Under the pieces are notes generated by a model. That model was not told the origin of the DNA. It saw nothing but the letters and a program-made list of their open reading frames with translations, and made no database searches. The position numbers and the translations under genes were made by a program. From Proteles cristata cristata (lineage: Eukaryota; Chordata; Mammalia; Carnivora; Hyaenidae), in assembly GCA_017311185.1 (NCBI GenBank), contig JAESUZ010004921.1:124001-188000 (forward strand): a DNA stretch of 64,000 bases, read 5' to 3'. Each line of letters starts with the position of its first letter. Positions within the stretch are counted from its first letter, which is position 1. This document shows, piece by piece, positions 1 through 10,764 of this stretch.

Positions 1-110
1 CTTCCTAAATCTGAGATAGAGGACTTACTTTCTAGGAAAATTCAGATCCAGGAAAATCAGAGTCCCCAACAAAATCAACCAAGGAGGTCCATACTATGAA
101 ACATAATAAT

Positions 111-361
111 TAAAATGGCAAAAAGTTAGGGGCACCTGGGTGACAGCCCATTAAGCATAGGACTCTTGATTTGATTTCAGGGAATAATCATCTTGTTTGT
201 AAGATCAAGTCCTATATTGGGCTCCATGCTGTCAGCATGGAGCCTGCTTGAGATTCTCTCTGCACTCTCTCTCTCTCTCTCTCTCTGCCCCTCCTCCCAC
301 TTGTATGCTCTCTCTCAAAATAAATAAACATTTTTAAAAAGTAAATAAAATGGCAAAAAGT
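111..361. repeat. 16-bp target-site duplication around the SINE
   Basis: TAAAATGGCAAAAAGT occurs at 111-126 and again at 346-361. The two copies are identical, and the L1 ORF1 text continues across them without loss. Confidence 0.93.
127..345 (+). mobile_element. Felid SINEC inserted in L1 copy A
   Basis: tRNA-derived SINE with head GGCACCTGGGTG, a TC-rich 3' body (about 258-315) and an AAATAAATAAACA-like tail. It is bounded by a perfect 16-bp direct repeat, TAAAATGGCAAAAAGT, at 111-126 and 346-361, which is the target-site duplication expected from L1-mediated insertion. The target is the ORF1 part of the older L1. Substitutions in the tRNA-like head mark it as not recent. Confidence 0.93.
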
Positions 362-1049
362 AATGATAAAGAGAATTTTAAAAGCAGCAAGAGAAAATGG
401 TTACTTACCAAGAAACTCCATAAGGCTACCAGCTGATTTTTCAGTGAAACTTTGCAGACCAGAAAGTAGTCGCATTATATATTTGAGGTACTGAAGACAA
501 ACACTTGCAGCCAAAAATACTCTATCCAGGAAGGCTCTCATACAGAACAGAAAGAAAGATAAAGCGCTTCCCAGACAAATAAAAGTTAAAGGAATTTATA
601 AGTACTAAACCAGCCTTACAAGAAATGTTAAAGGGGATTCTTTGGGTAGAAAGGAAAGAACATAAACAGGAGTAAGAAAGGTAGCAAGCACAAAAGCAGG
701 AAAATTAAGTCTACCTATAAAAATCAATGAAGATATTCACAAAAATAAAAGGATGTAAAGTATGACACCATATATCTAAAATGTAGGAGGAGAGGTATAG
801 AGAGTAAAAATTTAGTGCTTTTAGAATGAGTTCAAACTTTGGCAACCATCAGCTTAATATAGACTGCTCTATGCATAAGATGTTTTATATAAACCTAATG
901 GTGGTCACAAATCAAAAGCCAATAACAGGTATGCAAAAATTAAGAGAAAGGAATCCAAATCTATTACTAAATAAAGCCATCAAAACATGAGAGAAGATAA
1001 AAGAAATGCAGAAGAACTACAAAACACTGTAAAATAAGTAACCATAAAA

Positions 1050-4000
1050 TAAGTACACCCCTATCAATAATTACTTGGAATGTAAAAGGACTTCATGTCC
1101 CCGTCATAAGACATAGGGTGATGGAATGGATAAAAAAACAAGACTCATTTATATCCTGTCTGCAAACAGAGGTGAAAAGAAAGCCAGGGGAGCAATACTT
1201 ATACTGGACAGAAAAGACTTTAAAACAAAGACCGTAACAAGAGATAAAGAAGGACCTATATAATCATATAAGGAACAATTCAACAAGAATATATAACAAT
1301 TGTAAATATTTATTCATGCAACATAGAAGCTCTCAAATACATAAAGCATCTATTAACAAACATAAAGGAAGTAAATGATAGTAATACAATAATAGGAGGA
1401 GACTTTAACACCCCATTTAGATCAATGAATAGATCATTCAACAAAATCAACAAGGAAAGGGTGGTTTTGAATGACACATTGGACTAGATGGATCTAACAG
1501 ATATATTCAGAACATCCCATCCTAAAACAGCAGAATATATATCTTTTTCAAGTGCACATGGAACATTCTCCAGAAAAGATCACATATCAGGCCACAAACC
1601 AAGTCTCAACAAATTAAAAAAGATTGAAGTTATATAATGCATCTTTTCCAGCCTAGGAAACTATATAATGCATCTTTTCCACACTAGGGAACTAGAGATC
1701 AAACACAAGAAATACATGAAGGTTAAATACCATGCTAAACAATGAATGAATCAGCCAAGAAATCAAAGAGGAAATCAAGAAATGGAGACAAATGAAAACA
1801 GAAACATATGGTCCGAAATCTTTGGGATGCTGCAAAGGTGGTTCTAAGTGGGAAGTTTATATTGACACAGGTTTACTTTATGAAGCAAGAAAAATATCAA
1901 ACAAACAACCTAACCTTATGCTTAAAGGAGTTACAAAAAGAACAAACAAAACCCCAAACCAGCAGAAGGAGGGAAATAACAGATTAGAGCATAAATAACT
2001 AAAAAAGAAAGTAAGAAAATAATTGAATAAATCAATGAAAAGAGTAGCAGGTTCTTTGAAAAGATCAACAAAATTGATAAAACTTTGGCAAGACTCAAGA
2101 TAAAGAGAGAACTCAAATAAAATTAGAAATGGAAGGGAGAAATAAAAACTGACACCACAAATACAAAGGATTATGGATATTATGAAAAATTATATGTCAA
2201 CAAATTCAACAAATTAGAAGAAATGGATAAATTCCTAGAAACATATAATCTCCCAAAACTGATTCAAGGAGAAATAGAAAGTTAAAACAGACCAATTATG
2301 AGCAATGAAGTTGAATCAGTAACCAAAAAACTGCCAAAAAATGAAAGTCCAGGACCAGATGAACTCACAGGTGAATTCTACCAAACATTTAAAGAAGAGT
2401 TAATATCAATTCTTCTCAAAATATTCCAAGAAATAGAAAAGAAAAACTTCTAAATTCATTCTATGAGGCCAGCATGACCTTGATACCAAAACCAGATAAA
2501 GACACTGAGACAGAGAGAGAGAGAGAGAACTACAGGCCATTATCTCTCTTGTATATAGATGAAAAAATCCTCCACCAAATATTAGCAAACCAAATCCGAC
2601 AACATATTAAAAAAAACATACACCACAATCAAGTGAGATTTATTCCCAGGGTGGTTCAATATTTGTATATTTGCACATCAATCAATGTGATACACCACAT
2701 CAATAAGGAAAGGGTAAAAGCCATATGATCAATATCCATTCGTGATAAAAACCCTTAACAAAGTAAGTTTAGAGGGAATACACTTTAACACAATAAAGGC
2801 CATATATGAAAAACCAACAGCTGACATCATACTTAGTAGGGAAAAACTGAGAGCTTTTTGTGTAAGATAAGGAAAAAGAATATCCACACTCACCACTTTT
2901 ATTCAACATAGTCCCAGAAGTCCTAGTCACAGCAATCAGACAAGAAGAATAAATAAAAGGTATCCAAATTGAGAAGAAAGAAGTAAATTTTCACTATTTG
3001 CAGATGACATGATACTATATTTAGAAAACCCTAAAGAGTCCACCAAAAAATTTTAGAACTGATAAAGAATTCAATAAAGTCACAGGATACAAAATCAATG
3101 TATAGAAATCTGTTGCATTTTGATACACTGGTAATGAAGTAGTAGAAAGAGAATTAAGAAATCAATCCCATTTACACTTGCACCCTAATCAATAACATAC
3201 CTAGGAATGTTACCCAAAAACAAATGGAAATGTATTCCACACTCATGGATTGGAAGAACAAGTATTATTAAAATGTCTGTACTACCCGAAGCAATCTACA
3301 TACTTAATGCAAAACTATCAAAATACCAACAGCATTTTTTACAGAACTAGAACAAATTATTTTACATTTTTTATGGAACCACAAAAGACCCCAAATAGCC
3401 AAAACAATCTTGAAAAAAGGACAAAATCAGAGGTATCACAGTCCCAGAATTCAAATTAAATTGCAAACTTCAGTAATCAAAACAGTATAGGAGTAGGCCC
3501 CAAAACGGACACATAGATCAATGGAATGGAACAGAGAGCCCAGAAATAAGCCCATGATTGTATTGTCAATTAATCTTCAACAAAGTAGGCAAGAATACAA
3601 TGGAGATAAGTCTCTTCAACAAATGATGTTAGGAAAACTGGAAAACTACATGCAAAATAATTAAACTAGTCGACTTTGTCATACCATACACAAAAATAAA
3701 CTCAAAATGGATTAAAGACCTAAATGTAAGACATGAAACCATAAAAGTCCTAGAAAAGAGAACAGGCAGGAATTTCTCTGACATTGGCCATAGCAATATT
3801 TTTCTAGATATGGCTCCTAAAAGGCAGGGGAAATGAAAGCAAAATTAAACTATTGGGACTATGTCCAAAAGTTTCTGCGCAGCAAAGGAAACAATCAACA
3901 GAACTAAAATTGCATCCTGCTGAATGACTTCACATGTGAAGATATTTGCAAATAACTCATCACCAAAATAATAAATAATCCAATTTAGAAAATGGGCAGA

Positions 4001-4600
4001 AGACATGAGTAGACATTTCTCCAAAGACATGTAGATGATCAAAATACACATGAAAAGATGTTCAACATCACTCATCATGGAAGAAATGCAGCTAAAAACC
4101 ACAATGAGATATTACCTCACACAGGTCAGAATGGCTAAAATCAAAAACACAAGAAACCCGTGGTGCTGAGGATGTGGAGAAAATGGAAACTTTGTGCACT
4201 ATTGATGGGGATGTAAACTCATGAAGCCACTATGGAGGATGGTATAGAGATACCTCAAAAAAAGAAAATAGAATCTCCACAGGATCCCGTACTTCCACTA
4301 CTGGATATTTCCCCAAAGAATATGAAAACACTAAGTTGAAAAGATATACACACCCCTATGTTTATTGCAGCATTATTCATGATAGCCAAAATATGGAAGT
4401 GACCTATGTCCATCAATATAACAAAGAATGAAATATTGCCATTTGTAGTGATGTGGCTGGAACTACAGGGTATGATGCTAAGTGAAATCAGTGAGTCAAA
4501 GACAAATACTCTATGATTTTGGTCATAAATGGAATTAAAGATACAAAACAGATGTATAAAGAAAAAAACAGACAAGCCAAAAACAGCCTCTTAACGACAG
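1050..4600 (+). pseudogene. L1 ORF2 remnant (endonuclease/reverse transcriptase, copy A)
   Basis: Remains of the L1 ORF2 protein, which in live copies nicks target DNA and reverse-transcribes L1 RNA. Visible landmarks in order are the endonuclease N-terminus (about 1056-1160), a GDFN-like motif near 1400, the connector rich in Lys and Glu (about 1780-2280), the reverse-transcriptase core with FADD at 2997-3008, and the C-terminal region near 4100-4500. The longest continuous frames are under 90 codons and frames change repeatedly, so no protein can be made. It is clearly more decayed than the ORF2 at 11720-15550. Confidence 0.85.
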
Positions 4601-4787
4601 AGAACAAACTGGTATTCACAGAGGGGAGGTAGGTAAGGTATGGGTGAAATAGGTGAAGGGGATTAACAGTTCACTTATCATGATGAACACTGGGTAATGT
4701 ATAGAATTGTTGAATCATTATATTGTACATGTGAAACTAATATAACACTGTTAATTATCCTGGAGTTATAAAAAAATAAAAGAAAAA

Positions 4788-5219
4788 ATGTTTTAAGCAT
4801 GAAGTAAATTTTTATCATTTATACCTTATATATTTTTTAATTCATGGCTTATAGTAGTTTGGTTCATAGTTGAAGCATGACTCATTTGTATATTTTTATC
4901 CACAGAAGTTTCTAATTTTCTTCTCACTTTTTTGTTGAGTAAAGTAGTGTGCTCTTGTCCTATTGTTAATATCACAAAGATTCTTCATTAGACAATTTGA
5001 AATGAAATCTGTGACCCTTCCAAGATAGTCTTTATGGAGATTTTTACTTGCCTTTGTAATAGAGCTCAATTGTATTCTAAGGACATTGGAAAGTTGACAA
5101 GCATTTGCATACATTCTTCTCCTGGATTAAATATACTACTTCTTTGGACCTCTAACTTCCTATTCTAGTATTTGTGTTCCTTTATGGTAAGTACATAAAT
5201 GCATATATTTCCTTCTTTC
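4788..5219. other. Unique AT-rich DNA
   Basis: Nothing recognised. No open frame with codon structure, no simple repeat and no clear old repeat. It separates the end of L1 copy A from the 5S pseudogene. Confidence 0.5.
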
Positions 5220-5339
5220 AGAAGTTGGGCACTGAGGTCTATGGCCGTACCACCCTGAACGTGCCCAATCTCGTCTGATCTCAGAAGCTAAGCAGGGTCG
5301 GGCCTGGTTAGTACTTGGATGGGAGAAGTTGGGCACTGA
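5220..5339. repeat. 16-bp direct repeats flanking the 5S pseudogene (TSD)
   Basis: AGAAGTTGGGCACTGA is found at 5220-5235 and 5324-5339 with no mismatch. The last two bases of the 5S match (AG) overlap the right copy, suggesting short microhomology at the junction. Confidence 0.92.
5237..5325 (+). pseudogene. 5S rRNA retropseudogene, 3'-truncated
   Basis: The 89 bases match positions 1 to about 89 of vertebrate 5S ribosomal RNA from its exact first base (GTCTA...) to ...TTGGATGGGAG, with about five differences. Four of these are C-to-T or G-to-A at CpG sites. The last ~32 bases of the 121-nt gene are absent, including part of the box C internal promoter, so Pol III activity is not expected. 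There is no poly(A) tail. It lies between perfect 16-bp direct repeats (5220-5235 and 5324-5339), which shows insertion by target-primed reverse transcription rather than local 5S-cluster DNA. A short minus-strand open frame across it is chance. Confidence 0.93.
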
Positions 5340-5380
5340 AGGTTGATATCTGAGTCTTTTACACTTCAAAACACATTCAT

Positions 5381-5608
5381 GTGCGGCTCCTGGGTGGCTC
5401 AGTCAGTTAAGCATCCGACTTCGGCTCAGGTCATGACCTGACAGTTATGTGGGTTCTAGCCCTGCATCAAGCTCTGTGCTGACAGCTAGCTCAGAGCCTG
5501 GATCCTCCTTTACATTCTGTATCTCCCTCTCTCTCTGACCCTCCCCTGCTCATACTGCCTCTCTCTCTTTCTCAGAAATAAATAAAACATTAAAAAATTT
5601 AAAAAAAT
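5381..5608 (+). mobile_element. Felid SINEC
   Basis: Head CGGCTCCTGGGTGGCTCAG, A-box-like TGGCTCAGTCAG, TC-rich body, and tail AAATAAATAAAACATT. A short imperfect direct repeat (ACATTCAT/GCATTCAT, near 5373-5380 and 5611-5618) probably marks the TSD. Moderate divergence suggests middle age. Confidence 0.9.
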
Positions 5609-5724
5609 GCATTCATTTGCTCTCATTCTTGATTGTTACTTTTGCTTGCTATAGAATTCTAGTTTAAAAATTCTAGAGCAAAAATTTTTTCCTTAGTCTG
5701 TGAAGCTATTGTCCCATTCTTTTC

Positions 5725-6093
5725 TTTTTTCATTTTTTATTCTCAAGTTAATTAACATACAATGTAGTTTTGTATTCTGGAGCAGAATCCAGTAATTCAT
5801 CCTTTACATATAACACCCAATGTTCATTTTAACCAGTGTCTTCCTTTATGCCCATCATCCATGTAGCCCATCCTCTACTGACCTCCCCTCCAGCAAGAGT
5901 CTCTTACAGTTTGCCTCTCTGTTTTTATTTTTCTTTTCCTTTGCCTGTGATCATCCGTTAAGTTTTCTTAAACTCCATACATGAGTGAAGTCATGTGATA
6001 TCTGTCTTTCTCTGGCAGACTTATATTGCTTGTATAATATCCTCCACTTCCATCCACATTGTTGCAAATGGCAAGATTTTATTCTTTTCTTCC
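5725..6093 (-). mobile_element. L1 3' end, antisense
   Basis: Read on the minus strand this is the carnivore L1 ORF2-end and 3'UTR, including the complements of the 'TTGCCATTTGCAACAA' and 'TCACTCATGTATGGAG' stretches. A T-rich start near 5725-5745 is the reversed poly(A) tail. It is a 5'-truncated insertion of about 370 bases and diverged. The 100 bases before it (5620-5724) may be part of another old L1 but are not clear. Confidence 0.8.
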
Positions 6094-6312
6094 ATTATTT
6101 GCAAGGATGTTGTCTAATATCAATCTGATTCATATTCTAAGTAAGCCTTCACACAACCTTCATCTGACTCTACCCAAAATATTTATTGATGCATTTTGCA
6201 CCCTTGAAACACTGAAATTCTTAAGACTGTGTCTCTTGAGTTTTACAATCCATTCATATTCAGATTAGCCCTTGGGACATCCTTGCAGCCTGAAAATTGA
6301 GTTTCCCTTTAT

Positions 6313-6520
6313 CTTTTTTATTTTAATTAAAAAAAAATTTTTTCCCGAGAGACAGAGAGAGAGTGTGTGAGCAGGGGAGGGCAGGAGAGAGAGAGGGAGA
6401 TACAGAATGTGAAGCAGGCTCCAGGCTCTGAGCTATCTGTCAGCACAGAGCCTGATGCGGGGCTTGAACCCATGAATCGTGAGATCATGATCTGAGCTGA
6501 AGTCAAAACTCAGGTGCCCC
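6313..6520 (-). mobile_element. Felid SINEC, antisense
   Basis: Reverse-oriented SINE: T-rich tail complement at 6313-6345, GA-rich body, and tRNA-like head ending CAGGTGCCCC at 6520. Perfect 14-bp TSD GAGTTTCCCTTTAT at 6299-6312 and 6521-6534. Confidence 0.93.
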
Positions 6521-6534
6521 GAGTTTCCCTTTAT

Positions 6535-7209
6535 TTTAAGGGAACTTGAGATCGATTGATCAATCTATCTATCCTACTATGTATCAATCATTCTATCAAT
6601 TATCTATCATCTCCCCTTCTATCGTCTTACTGCTATTCTTCTAAAATATAATAATATTGTATTTTAACTTAAAATTCTTTTTATTCAATATCTTCAAAAA
6701 ACAGCTATTGAGTATTCTGAATACAGTCTCTGTGTCTCACTTTTTTTCTCCTTTTTTCTACCTCTTATAGTTTCCTTCAACTTATCTTCCATGCAAAATA
6801 AAAATATTATGTATTATTTCTGAATAAATTTTATGTGTATTAGATTCAGAGACAACACATTATGAATAATAAGAGATTTTTGTAAACTTCCTTTAGAATC
6901 ATAGCTTTTAAGATGGATTTCTATTCCTTACTTTTAGAGAAGCAAACATTGCAATAAGGTGCTCCATATTTCTTTGAGGGAGAGGCTTTGGATTGGTCTA
7001 GGAACACGCAAGACAGAGAAAAAAACAAATGCATGGAAAGTAAAAGTATAATGAAGTTTACTACTATCTATAAGAAATTTCTAGTCATTGAAACCTGAGA
7101 AGAATTGAGAAACAAACAAAAAATTCTATCATACCCATTCAACTGAATGTGATTAGGAACAGAAGTAGAATAAATGCAATTATTTCTGAACTCATGAGTA
7201 AGTTATAAA
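6535..7209. other. Unique DNA with a degenerate TATC tract
   Basis: A decayed (TATC)n-like stretch lies at about 6555-6612. The rest shows no recognisable element or gene. Confidence 0.45.
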
Positions 7210-8236
7210 AAGGAAAGAAAAATATTGCCTAACAGCAGAGTAAGGTGTAGAGCAGATCAAATGCAAATAGGCTAATAAAGAAAGCTGAAATTAAAAAAAA
7301 AAAAAGATGTAGAGGAACCATAGGACAAAATGATACATAGATATATTGAAGACAGACAATAATGATACAATAGACATATAACTGGAGTTCTAAGAGAAAA
7401 AGTAATACAATGGGACAGAGTACATATTTAGAATTAGAATTCATGAGATGTGCTTAAAATAAAAGTTTTGTATTCACCTATTAAAAATACACATAAGATA
7501 CATTCTGTACCAAAGAGAATTGATCCAGAATCATCAGTATCAGTACATATTTTGATACAAATATGTCATATTTTGGTACTAATAATAGGACACAGTAGTA
7601 GAATATCATAAATATAAGAATATTAAGAGAAGAATAAGTAAGCTGGCTACATAGTGAAAAACATCAAATGCCATAAACCTAACCTAAAATAACATGACAG
7701 AATGACAAACATTTTTAATAAGATTAAATTGCTTATTAAAGGGAAGAGCATATCTTAACATTGCTCACAAAGCAAAAACCAGTGTCTGTTGTAAACAGAC
7801 ATACATAAATAAAGTAATTCAGATAGTTTGAAGGTCAAGGATAATTTGTGGGGAAAAGAGGAGGATATAAAATTGATAACCAACAAGGTAAAATTCAGTC
7901 ACAGAAGTACTAAGCAAACAAATTAAGTTAGTTTATAAATCAAAAGACCACAACTCACAATGATGACATCACAGCTATGAATACTTATCCACCAAACAGC
8001 AAAGCAGAAGTTGTCATAAAGCAGAAGCTATCAGAGATCTGAGGCAAATAGGCTGAAGCACACATATGGTAGGAGACTTTTAATACACTCTTTCTGCCAA
8101 GGAGAGATCAAAGAGTCAAAAAACAAGAGTAGAGAAGACCTAAACAACATAATAAAGTAGATATTACAGGTAGATACCCAACTTTGTACCCTAAACATGA
8201 GAATAATTAAGAAATTATTTAAAAATAAAAGTAGAA

Positions 8237-8461
8237 GGGGGTGCCTGGGTGGCTTAGTCGGTTAAGCGTCCGACTTTCGCTTAGGTCATGATCTCGCGGT
8301 TCGTGGGTTCGAGCCCCGCGTCGGGCTCTGTGCTGACTGCCAGCTCAGAGCCTGGAGCCTGTTTCAGTCTGTGACTCCCTCTCTGACCCTCCCCTGCTCA
8401 CGCTGTCTCTCTCTCTCCTAGAAATAAATAAAACATTAAAAAAAAATAAAAAAAAATAAAA
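8237..8461 (+). mobile_element. Young felid SINEC, near consensus
   Basis: Full head with Pol III A-box-like TGGCTTAGTCGG (8250-8261) and B-box GGGTTCGAGCC (8305-8315). Many CpGs are retained. A TC-rich body ends in an A-rich tail built of repeated TAAAAAAAA units (about 8435-8461). It carries the 'GACTTTCGCTTAGG' and 'TGACTGCCAGCTCAGAGCC' variants shared with the copies at 56734, 61305 and 63757. Direct repeat AAAAATAAAAGTAGA lies at 8221-8235 and 8462-8476. Confidence 0.95.
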
Positions 8462-8477
8462 AAAAATAAAAGTAGAG

Positions 8478-8690
8478 GGGAACCTGGGTGCCTCAGTCGG
8501 TAAGCATCTGACTTTGGCTCAGGTTATGAACTCGTGGTCCATGAGGACGAGCCCTGCATTAGGCTCTGTACTGACAGCTCAGAACCTGGAGCCTGATTCA
8601 AATTCTGTGTCTCCCTCTCTCTCTGCCCTTCCTCCGCTCATGCTGTGACTCTCTGTCTCTCAAAAATATATAAATGTTAAAAAAATTTTT
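8478..8690 (+). mobile_element. Older felid SINEC adjacent to the young copy
   Basis: Head GGAACCTGGGTGCCTCAGTC, with mutated A and B boxes and fewer CpGs than its neighbour. The tail is AAATGTTAAAAAAA. The flanking repeat AAAAATAAAAGTAGAG is at 8462-8477 and 8691-8706. The middle copy of this repeat is shared with the SINE to the left. Confidence 0.93.
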
Positions 8691-8934
8691 AAAAATAAAA
8701 GTAGAGCCTATTAAGCTGGAAAATGGTAAAACTGATCTTATAAAGAGCAGGTTCATTGAAAAGGATAAATAAAATAACCAGGAATAGCCTAATCAAGAAA
8801 TCAATGAGTAATACACAAAATAATCAATGACAGGAAGTACAGAGCTAAAGGAAGTGAAAGCTTTAAAGATTTTACATAACCCAATGCAATAGATTTGATG
8901 AATTTTTTTTCTAGGAACTATAATTTACCAAAAC

Positions 8935-10764
8935 TGGGAATTGAGGCAAATGGTGGAGAAGTAGGGAGCTCTGTGCATTTTGCTTGCACCATCTCTCAAA
9001 CAGAGAAGGCCTGAAGTCATAGGACACTGAGCCACAGGAGTTTGGGAAGGGAAAGAGACAGAGTACACTGGGAAGGCAATCTCACTGGAGAAGATAAAAG
9101 CAGACCTGACAGGAGACATGGAGGGAGAGGAGGTAGCCCGGCTCGCGGGCAGCCTGGGTGAGTTGAGGGGAAAAGAAAGAGAAGCTGAAACTGTTCATAG
9201 AACTGTCCTGGAGAAGAGAAAAACCTTGGTTTGGAAAGGGAATGTTTTTAATTCTACCTGGGGTGCTGACTTTGAACTAGGTGCCCCCGGTCCCAGAGGG
9301 TACCAGGAAAAACTGCTCTGCTGTGCTCCCGGCACCATCCCTGGCAGCGTGGATGCTGCGGGCCTGAGGCTGAGTTCCCCAGAGGTGACCCCTGGCAGTG
9401 CTGAGGTGGTGGATCCCGGGTTGTGCCGCAGCTTGACCCGGGAGGATCTAAGCTTGCACCACTTCCCCCCACCTCCCCACTTGACCCCCTGGCAGCAGGT
9501 AAGCAATGACCTGTGGGACTGTGTTTCAGGCGGTGTCAATAAAGCAGGCAGACTGGGAGTTGGAAACGAGGTGGAGCAGGCATGGAGCATAGAACACAGC
9601 CCACATTGGCTACGCCCACAGCACAGGGAGATTGGACCCAAAGGAGTGATTTGCAATGCTTGGTTCAAGAAGGGACTGGGGTGACACCATTTTTTTCCCC
9701 ACAACCACCAAGGCCAGGCCTCAGGGAGTGGCCATGCGGGACACAGAGGAGGCTAAGACCTACCTACACCAAACCACACCCATCCCTGCTAGAGAGAGCT
9801 GTTTTGTTTTGTTTTGTTTTGTTTTTTACCGGAGCCCGCGTCAAGACCAACATGGATGCACTGCCATGATTATTTCTAGATAATTCTTTCTATACAGATA
9901 TATTTTCCCTTTTCTCATTCGTAACCCTCCACTCTGCTGGTCAGGGCACTCTGGTCACTGGTTTGCTTAAGCAGTCACATTTAATCCATTCTCTAGATGT
10001 ACATTCTACATCTCCACCGCAACCTTTTAATCTCTCTTTCTGGAGTAATCAGACTATATAGTTTCTCTGAGTAACATCTTCGTTTCTTTCTCCTAACCTC
10101 TAAACATATTCTATGATTTCTCCCTCTGAATCAAGCCTCTTAGTGACTCTGCCTGGTCATTTCATTTCTAATTTTGAATCCTACCCACCCTGTCATTTCT
10201 CATTTTGTATATGCTCTTCCATCAGCACTGCATACACTTGGCTTTTTATTTGTAGCTGGGAATTCTGGTTTTATGCCTTCAAACAGTCCTTTGTCTTTTG
10301 GGTTTTTTCTTTTTTTCTTTTCTTTTCCCCTTTTTAATTTTTTATTAATATTTTTTTTAATTTTCTTCCCACCTGCCTCCTTTTTCTTTTTTTTTTTTTT
10401 TTTTTTGGCCCTTACTTTTTTCTTTTTCTTTTTCCCTTTTGGTTTGCATGTTTGTTGGGTTTGTCTGTGTGTTTGTGTACCTTTGTTCCCTGTGTGGTTT
10501 TCTGTCTGGTTTTCTTTTTTTCCTCAGGGCTACCTCAAGAAACAAGCCAAAGTACACAGGGTGGAGAGTCCCAAATACCACTATGAATAGGGACATAAAA
10601 TAACCAAAGTCTCAACAAGAGAAACCAAGAAACAGCGCTCAAAGAACACTTCCTGAACAGACAGGCCCTGGACAGTCAAAGAGCCATCTCTATACAGCAG
10701 CACCTACAGAGGCAGAGTACATAATAAGCTTTTAAAATTAACAAGAGACAGAAAGCTAACCAAA
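8935..10764 (+). promoter_or_regulatory. L1 5'UTR with internal promoter region
   Basis: The internal Pol II promoter of L1 elements lies in the 5'UTR. Here the first ~900 bases are the most GC- and CpG-rich DNA of the window (about 9115-9780). A (GTTTT)n tract follows at 9801-9827, then a C/T-rich low-complexity region with a long T run (about 10290-10530). No specific factor site is certain. Two overlapping open frames on opposite strands (188 codons at 9118-9684 plus, 169 codons at 9195-9704 minus) lie in the GC-rich part. Neither resembles a protein I know. Confidence 0.75.

Larger units (their letters stand above)
1..640 (+). pseudogene. L1 ORF1 3' remnant (copy A)
   Basis: This matches the C-terminal half of the L1 ORF1 RNA-binding chaperone: a stretch corresponding to the KAARE/KR region (about 375-400), a degenerate QPRILYPG-like stretch near 500-530, and the usual QEML-KGIL-like end near 620-640. 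The same order of landmarks is visible in the better-preserved L1 at 8935-15786. No frame stays open for long, and a SINE at 127-345 separates its first 126 bases from the rest. It is non-functional. Confidence 0.75.
1..4787 (+). mobile_element. Decayed LINE-1 (copy A), 5' end outside window, split by a SINE
   Basis: Non-LTR retrotransposon of the carnivore L1 type. The window opens inside ORF1 (3' half, about 1-640), passes through the inter-ORF spacer, then ORF2 from about 1050 (endonuclease start resembling ITWNVKGL) to about 4600, and a short 3'UTR ending in an A-rich tail near 4740-4787. The FADD reverse-transcriptase motif can be read at 2997-3008. Stops and frameshifts are scattered throughout. 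The endonuclease part is also internally deleted near 1165-1190, where the text jumps from the CLQ(T/E)-type motif straight to the GVAIL-type motif. A felid SINE interrupts it at 127-345. The short open frames inside it are debris. The TSD cannot be checked because the left end is missing. Confidence 0.9.
7210..8934 (+). mobile_element. Ancient L1, 5' portion (host of the nested insertions)
   Basis: Very decayed L1 of an old mammalian subfamily. ORF1-like text is at about 7380-7450, the endonuclease start of ORF2 at about 7700-7850, a GDFN-region-like stretch near 8070-8160, and the Lys-rich connector at about 8705-8930. It continues after the full-length L1 at 15803. Two SINEs interrupt it at 8237-8690. 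The exact left end is uncertain. Confidence 0.65.

Noticed and set aside
4255..4575. 106-codon minus-strand open frame
   Set aside because: Antisense shadow of the L1 copy A 3' region.
5237..5325. Functional 5S rRNA gene
   Set aside because: Last 32 bases and part of box C are missing, and TSDs show a retrocopy.
8237..8320. tRNA gene
   Set aside because: A- and B-box-like sequences belong to the tRNA-derived head of the SINE; no cloverleaf with a proper anticodon arm and acceptor stem is needed or seen.
10174..10590. 138-codon plus-strand open frame rich in Phe
   Set aside because: Product of the T-rich low-complexity part of the L1 5'UTR.
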